A stretch of DNA of 8,192 bases from positions 1 to 8,192 of the forward strand of contig JBEAOO010000241.1 of assembly GCA_041164825.1 (NCBI GenBank), written 5' to 3'. This document shows positions 6,268 through 8,192 of the stretch, in pieces. The translations under genes were made by a program, and so were the position numbers. The first letter of the stretch is position 1. Each line of letters begins with the position of its first letter. The stretch is from JBEAOO01 sp041164825. Its GTDB lineage: Bacteria; Pseudomonadota; Gammaproteobacteria; Burkholderiales; Burkholderiaceae_C. Below the pieces are notes generated by a model. It did not search any database. It had not been told where the DNA came from and was given only the letters and a program-made list of their open reading frames with translations.

Positions 6268-7959
6268 TCAGGCGGCAATCACAGACCACTGCACGCCGCC
6301 GCGCTTCATGGCCCGCGCAAGGCCCGACACGATGGCGTTCAAGGACGCGTGCACGATGTTGGCGTCCATGCCGACACCGAACAGGGTGAGCGCGTCACCG
6401 AAGCGCAATTCCAAGTACGCCGCGGCCTGGGCCGACGCACCGGCCGTGATGGCGTGTTCGTGATAATCCAGCACACGCAGCGGCTGACTGAGGTGGGCAT
6501 TGAGCGCGTTCACAAAAGCGTCAATCGGGCCACTGCCCTGCCCGGTCAGCGACACGGTGCGGCCCGCCACGGCCAGCGCGGCACTGAGTTGCACCACGCC
6601 GTTGTCGGCGGTGTCGGCCACGTTCACGGCGCGCAGCAGCACGGGCTGGTCCAAGCCGTATTCACGCTCGAAGATGGACCAGAGTTGCCCCGCATCGACT
6701 TCCTTGCCCGAGTCGTCGGTGACGCGCTGCACCGCCTGGCTGAACTCGATCTGCAGGCGCCGCGGCAACTCCACGCCGTGTTCGGCTTCGAGCAGATAGG
6801 CGATGCCACCTTTGCCCGATTGGCTGTTGACGCGGATCACCGCGTCGTAGCTGCGGCCCAAATCTTTGGGATCGATGGGCAGGTAGGGCATGTCCCAAAT
6901 CTCGCCCTCGCGGCGCGCGGCAAAGGCCTTCTTGATGGCATCCTGGTGCGAGCCAGAGAACGAGGTGTAAACCAAATCACCCGCATAGGGATGGCGCGGG
7001 TGCACGGGCAACTGGTTGCAGTGCTCGGCACAGCGACGCACCTCGTCGATGTCGGCGAAGTCGAGGCCGGGGTGCACACCCTGGGTGTACAGGTTGAGCG
7101 CAATGTTGACGAGATCCACGTTGCCGGTGCGCTCGCCATTGCCAAACAAACAACCCTCAATGCGATCGGCCCCAGCCATTAAGGCCAGTTCTCCCGCGGC
7201 GGTGCCCGTGCCACGGTCGTTGTGCGGGTGCACGGAGATGATCACGGCGTCACGGCGCTCAATGTTCCGATGCATCCACTCGACCATGTCGGCAAACACA
7301 TTGGGCGTGGAGTGCTCCACCGTGGTGGGCAAGTTGATGATGCACTTGCGCTGCGGCGTGGGCTGCCACACGGCAGTGACGGCATCGACCACGCGCTTGG
7401 CAAAGGCCAACTCCGTGCCCGAGAACATCTCGGGCGAGTACTGGAACACGAAGTCGGTGTCGGGCTGCCCATGGGCGAGATCGCGGATCAGGCGCGCGTG
7501 CGTGGTCGCGAGATCGACGGTCTGCTGCTCGGTCAACCCGAGCACCACTCGCCGCATCGATGGCGAGGTCGCGTTGTAGACGTGAACGATCGCGCGTCTG
7601 GCGCCGCGCAAGGCCTCGAACGTGCGGCGGATCAAGGGCTCGCGGGCCTGCGTCAGCACCTGGATCGTCACGTCCTCGGGCACAAGGTCACGCTCGATCA
7701 GCGCCCGCACAAAATCAAAATCGGTCTGCGATGCAGACGGGAAACCGACCTCGATCTCCTTGAAGCCGATACGCACCAGCATCTGGAACAGACGCAGCTT
7801 TCGGTCGCTGTCCATCGGCTCGATGAGGGCCTGGTTGCCATCGCGCAGGTCCACGCTGCACCACAGCGGCGCGCGCGTCAGCACGGCGTTGGGCCAGCGG
7901 CGATCGGGCAAATGGATGGGCGCGAAGGCGCGGTATTTGAGTTGCGGTTGCTTCAACAT
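6268..7959 (-). CDS. leuA2: 2-isopropylmalate synthase, class II (actinobacterial/M. tuberculosis-type LeuA)
   Basis: 563 residues. Same reaction as the downstream leuA product but a distant class. Barrel signature at 35-43: SVDLRDGNQ (R39, D40). Metal ligands are D40, H244 and H246 in VHPHNDRGTG, and N280 in FGNGERTGNVDL. Other family residues are Y128, E177, T213, E276 and H338 (in SFSGSHQD). As I recall them, every one of these equals the M. tuberculosis LeuA active-site residue at a constant offset of 41, strong evidence for a working isopropylmalate synthase. The C-terminal regulatory domain is about 453-552 (TGQGSGPIDAFVNAL; FGVGMDANIVHASLNAI). Start ATG at 7959 is set by AAGGA (plus-strand TCCTT 7965-7969) 5 nt upstream and by the family N-terminus. 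A GTG at 7998 would run through the attenuator region and is rejected. First gene of the leader-leuA2-leuA operon; probably regulated by attenuation through the leader. Confidence 0.94.
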   Translation of the reverse strand: MLKQPQLKYRAFAPIHLPDRRWPNAVLTRAPLWCSVDLRDGNQALIEPMDSDRKLRLFQMLVRIGFKEIEVGFPSASQTDFDFVRALIERDLVPEDVTIQVLTQAREPLIRRTFEALRGARRAIVHVYNATSPSMRRVVLGLTEQQTVDLATTHARLIRDLAHGQPDTDFVFQYSPEMFSGTELAFAKRVVDAVTAVWQPTPQRKCIINLPTTVEHSTPNVFADMVEWMHRNIERRDAVIISVHPHNDRGTGTAAGELALMAGADRIEGCLFGNGERTGNVDLVNIALNLYTQGVHPGLDFADIDEVRRCAEHCNQLPVHPRHPYAGDLVYTSFSGSHQDAIKKAFAARREGEIWDMPYLPIDPKDLGRSYDAVIRVNSQSGKGGIAYLLEAEHGVELPRRLQIEFSQAVQRVTDDSGKEVDAGQLWSIFEREYGLDQPVLLRAVNVADTADNGVVQLSAALAVAGRTVSLTGQGSGPIDAFVNALNAHLSQPLRVLDYHEHAITAGASAQAAAYLELRFGDALTLFGVGMDANIVHASLNAIVSGLARAMKRGGVQWSVIAA

Positions 7960-7982
7960 GGCAGTCCTTGGTGAGTCATGTT

Positions 7983-8026
7983 TGCAACCCGCGTCCACAA
8001 AACAAAACGGCCCGCTGCGGGTTGCA
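7983..8026 (-). repeat. 10-bp perfect inverted repeat linking the terminator loop to the leuA2 5' region
   Basis: TGCAACCCGC at 7983-7992 and its exact reverse complement GCGGGTTGCA at 8017-8026. In the transcript the upstream copy lies in the upper part of the attenuator hairpin and the downstream copy lies 13 nt upstream of the leuA2 Shine-Dalgarno. Pairing would be incompatible with the hairpin's inner CUGC:GCAG helix, so it defines a third alternative structure (or a pseudoknot) available only in read-through RNA. Confidence 0.6.
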
Positions 8027-8037
8027 GATGGGCCGTT
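7997..8037 (-). terminator. Attenuator terminator upstream of leuA2
   Basis: Minus-strand RNA: AACGGCCC (8037-8030) pairs with GGGCCGUU (8013-8006) for 8 bp. A second inner helix CUGC (8027-8024) / GCAG (8018-8015) closes a 5-nt loop, with a small 2x1 internal loop between the helices. The stem is followed directly by UUGUUUUGU (8005-7997), so the T-rich tract is interrupted only by single Gs. It sits between the Leu-rich leader ORF and leuA2, the place of a classical attenuator. Confidence 0.82.
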
Positions 8038-8095
8038 GAGACGAATACGAATGGACGTGAACGATCAGCGAGCCCTTGGAACTCCCAGTAGGGCC
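8009..8095 (-). promoter_or_regulatory. Leucine attenuator: 1:2 hairpin and antiterminator pairing in the leuA2 leader
   Basis: Two mutually exclusive pairings besides the terminator are visible in the minus-strand RNA. The 1:2 hairpin joins GGCCCU (8095-8090, overlapping Leu codons 10 and 12) to AGGGCU (8076-8071), extended by UGG/CCA across a 2-nt bulge. The antiterminator joins GGCUCGCUG (8074-8066, last leader codons and stop) to CAGCGGGCC (8017-8009), 9 bp with one G-U, taking most of the terminator's 3' arm. Inferred logic: a ribosome stalled on Leu codons covers strand 1, freeing strand 2 to block the terminator. A ribosome reaching the stop codon covers strand 2 and termination follows. 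Without translation, 1:2 forms and termination also follows. One caveat is that the antiterminator takes the 3' arm rather than the 5' arm as in E. coli leu, so it must compete kinetically with the local hairpin. Confidence 0.65.
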
Positions 8096-8124
8096 AGCAG
8101 CGCGAGTGCGAAACGAAACGTCAT
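8065..8124 (-). CDS. leuL: Leucine-rich leader peptide of the leuA2-leuA operon
   Basis: Short ORF encoding MTFRFALALLALLGVPRAR (19 residues) with five Leu codons among residues 7-13 (CTC, CTG, CTG, CTA, CTG). It ends 28 nt upstream of the attenuator hairpin and 105 bp upstream of leuA2. Codon use differs from the flanking genes (CTA, AGG, GGA, CCA, GTT in a strongly GC3-biased genome), typical of control peptides rather than of ordinary proteins. No Shine-Dalgarno precedes the ATG. In-frame ATGs at 8145 and 8169 would give longer versions (26 residues from 8145), but the peptide core is the same. It likely senses charged leucyl-tRNA. A signal-peptide-like look (hydrophobic ALALLALLG) is the main alternative reading, but its position before a terminator and before two leuA genes favours a leader. 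Confidence 0.75.
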   Translation of the reverse strand: MTFRFALALLALLGVPRAR

Positions 8125-8130
8125 GACGGG

Positions 8131-8136
8131 AATGTA
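8131..8136 (-). promoter_or_regulatory. Candidate -10 box of the leucine leader transcript
   Basis: TACATT on the minus strand (four of six to TATAAT) ends 6 nt before the leader ATG, so the transcript could begin at or next to the A of the start codon, giving a leaderless mRNA. No good -35 lies at the matching distance. A perfect TTGACA exists at 8150-8145 but only 8 nt from TACATT, too close to be its partner, and no -10 lies 16-18 nt downstream of it. Weak call. Confidence 0.25.
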
Positions 8137-8146
8137 GCACGGCATG

Positions 8147-8192
8147 TCAATGGTGGAGCCCGTGCTCATCGGGCTCGTCGGTCGAGGTGGCG
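8147..8192 (-). CDS. Possible C-terminal end of an upstream gene (truncated by window edge)
   Basis: A minus-strand frame enters from the right edge and encodes ATSTDEPDEHGLHH before TGA (8149-8147). Twelve of 14 sense codons end in G or C, and an Asp/Glu/His-rich tail is plausible for a protein end. Only 14 codons are visible, so neither the family nor reality of the gene can be established. A plus-strand frame from ATG 8144 is also open to the edge and cannot be excluded. Confidence 0.25.
   Translation of the reverse strand, partial: ATSTDEPDEHGLHH

Noticed and set aside
4955..6463. A 502-codon open frame on the plus strand opposite leuA
   Set aside because: It is the antisense of a strongly recognised gene, a common by-product of high GC3, and its His/Arg/Gly-rich translation resembles no protein.
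7960..7998. Longer leuA2 start at GTG 7998
   Set aside because: It would begin in the U-rich tail of the attenuator and has no ribosome binding site, whereas ATG 7959 has AAGGA 5 nt upstream and matches the family N-terminus.
7960..8124. T-box or riboswitch as the explanation of the leuA2 leader
   Set aside because: No T-box-like conserved sequence was seen, the leader is short, and a Leu-codon-rich ORF plus alternative helices explains it better.
8145..8150. Perfect TTGACA as the -35 of the leucine promoter
   Set aside because: No acceptable -10 lies 16-18 nt downstream, and such a promoter would start transcription inside the leader ORF.

Overview
The window looks like chromosomal DNA of a GC-rich betaproteobacterium, most likely of the Burkholderiales (Comamonadaceae-like). 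This rests on strong G/C bias at third codon positions, on the protein types (HpnE, a TIGR03790-type lipoprotein, an IclR regulator, a PBP7-type endopeptidase, two LeuA enzymes), and on compact convergent and divergent gene packing. The genus is an inference from style. No phage, transposon, CRISPR array, tRNA or rRNA is visible.

Layout: (1) 1-1185 (+), the 3' part of hpnE (hydroxysqualene dehydroxylase, last step of squalene synthesis), with its N-terminus beyond the left edge. (2) 1211-2386 (-), a predicted lipoprotein of the uncharacterised TIGR03790 family, convergent with hpnE. (3) 2413-3219 (+), an IclR-family regulator divergent from the lipoprotein gene. Only 26 bp separate the two starts, and they hold a near-palindrome that could be an operator. 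(4) 3279-3303, a terminator shared by the convergent iclR and pbpG genes. (5) 3346-4560 (-), pbpG, a secreted D-Ala-D-Ala endopeptidase with a GTG start. (6) 4604-4642, the terminator of the leucine operon, overlapping a candidate pbpG promoter. (7) 4679-7959 (-), two consecutive 2-isopropylmalate synthase genes of different classes: leuA2 (M. tuberculosis-like, upstream) then leuA (E. coli-like, downstream), 47 bp apart. (8) 7960-8136 (-), the leader of this operon: a 19-codon ORF with five leucine codons, then a rho-independent terminator and an alternative pairing that would disrupt it. (9) 8147-8192 (-), possibly the last codons of another gene.

The most notable system is the leucine block. 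Both enzymes catalyse the committed step of leucine synthesis (2-ketoisovalerate + acetyl-CoA to 2-isopropylmalate), and the leader has the complete logic of translational attenuation. A 1:2 hairpin lies over the Leu codons. A 9-bp antiterminator pairs the end of the leader ORF with the terminator's 3' arm. The terminator hairpin is followed by a U-rich tract. When charged leucyl-tRNA is scarce, a ribosome stalled on the Leu codons would free the antiterminator strand and let transcription continue into leuA2-leuA. The rest of the leucine pathway (leuCDB) is not in the window. The leader ORF may also be leaderless. RNA pairings were found by eye and energies were not calculated.
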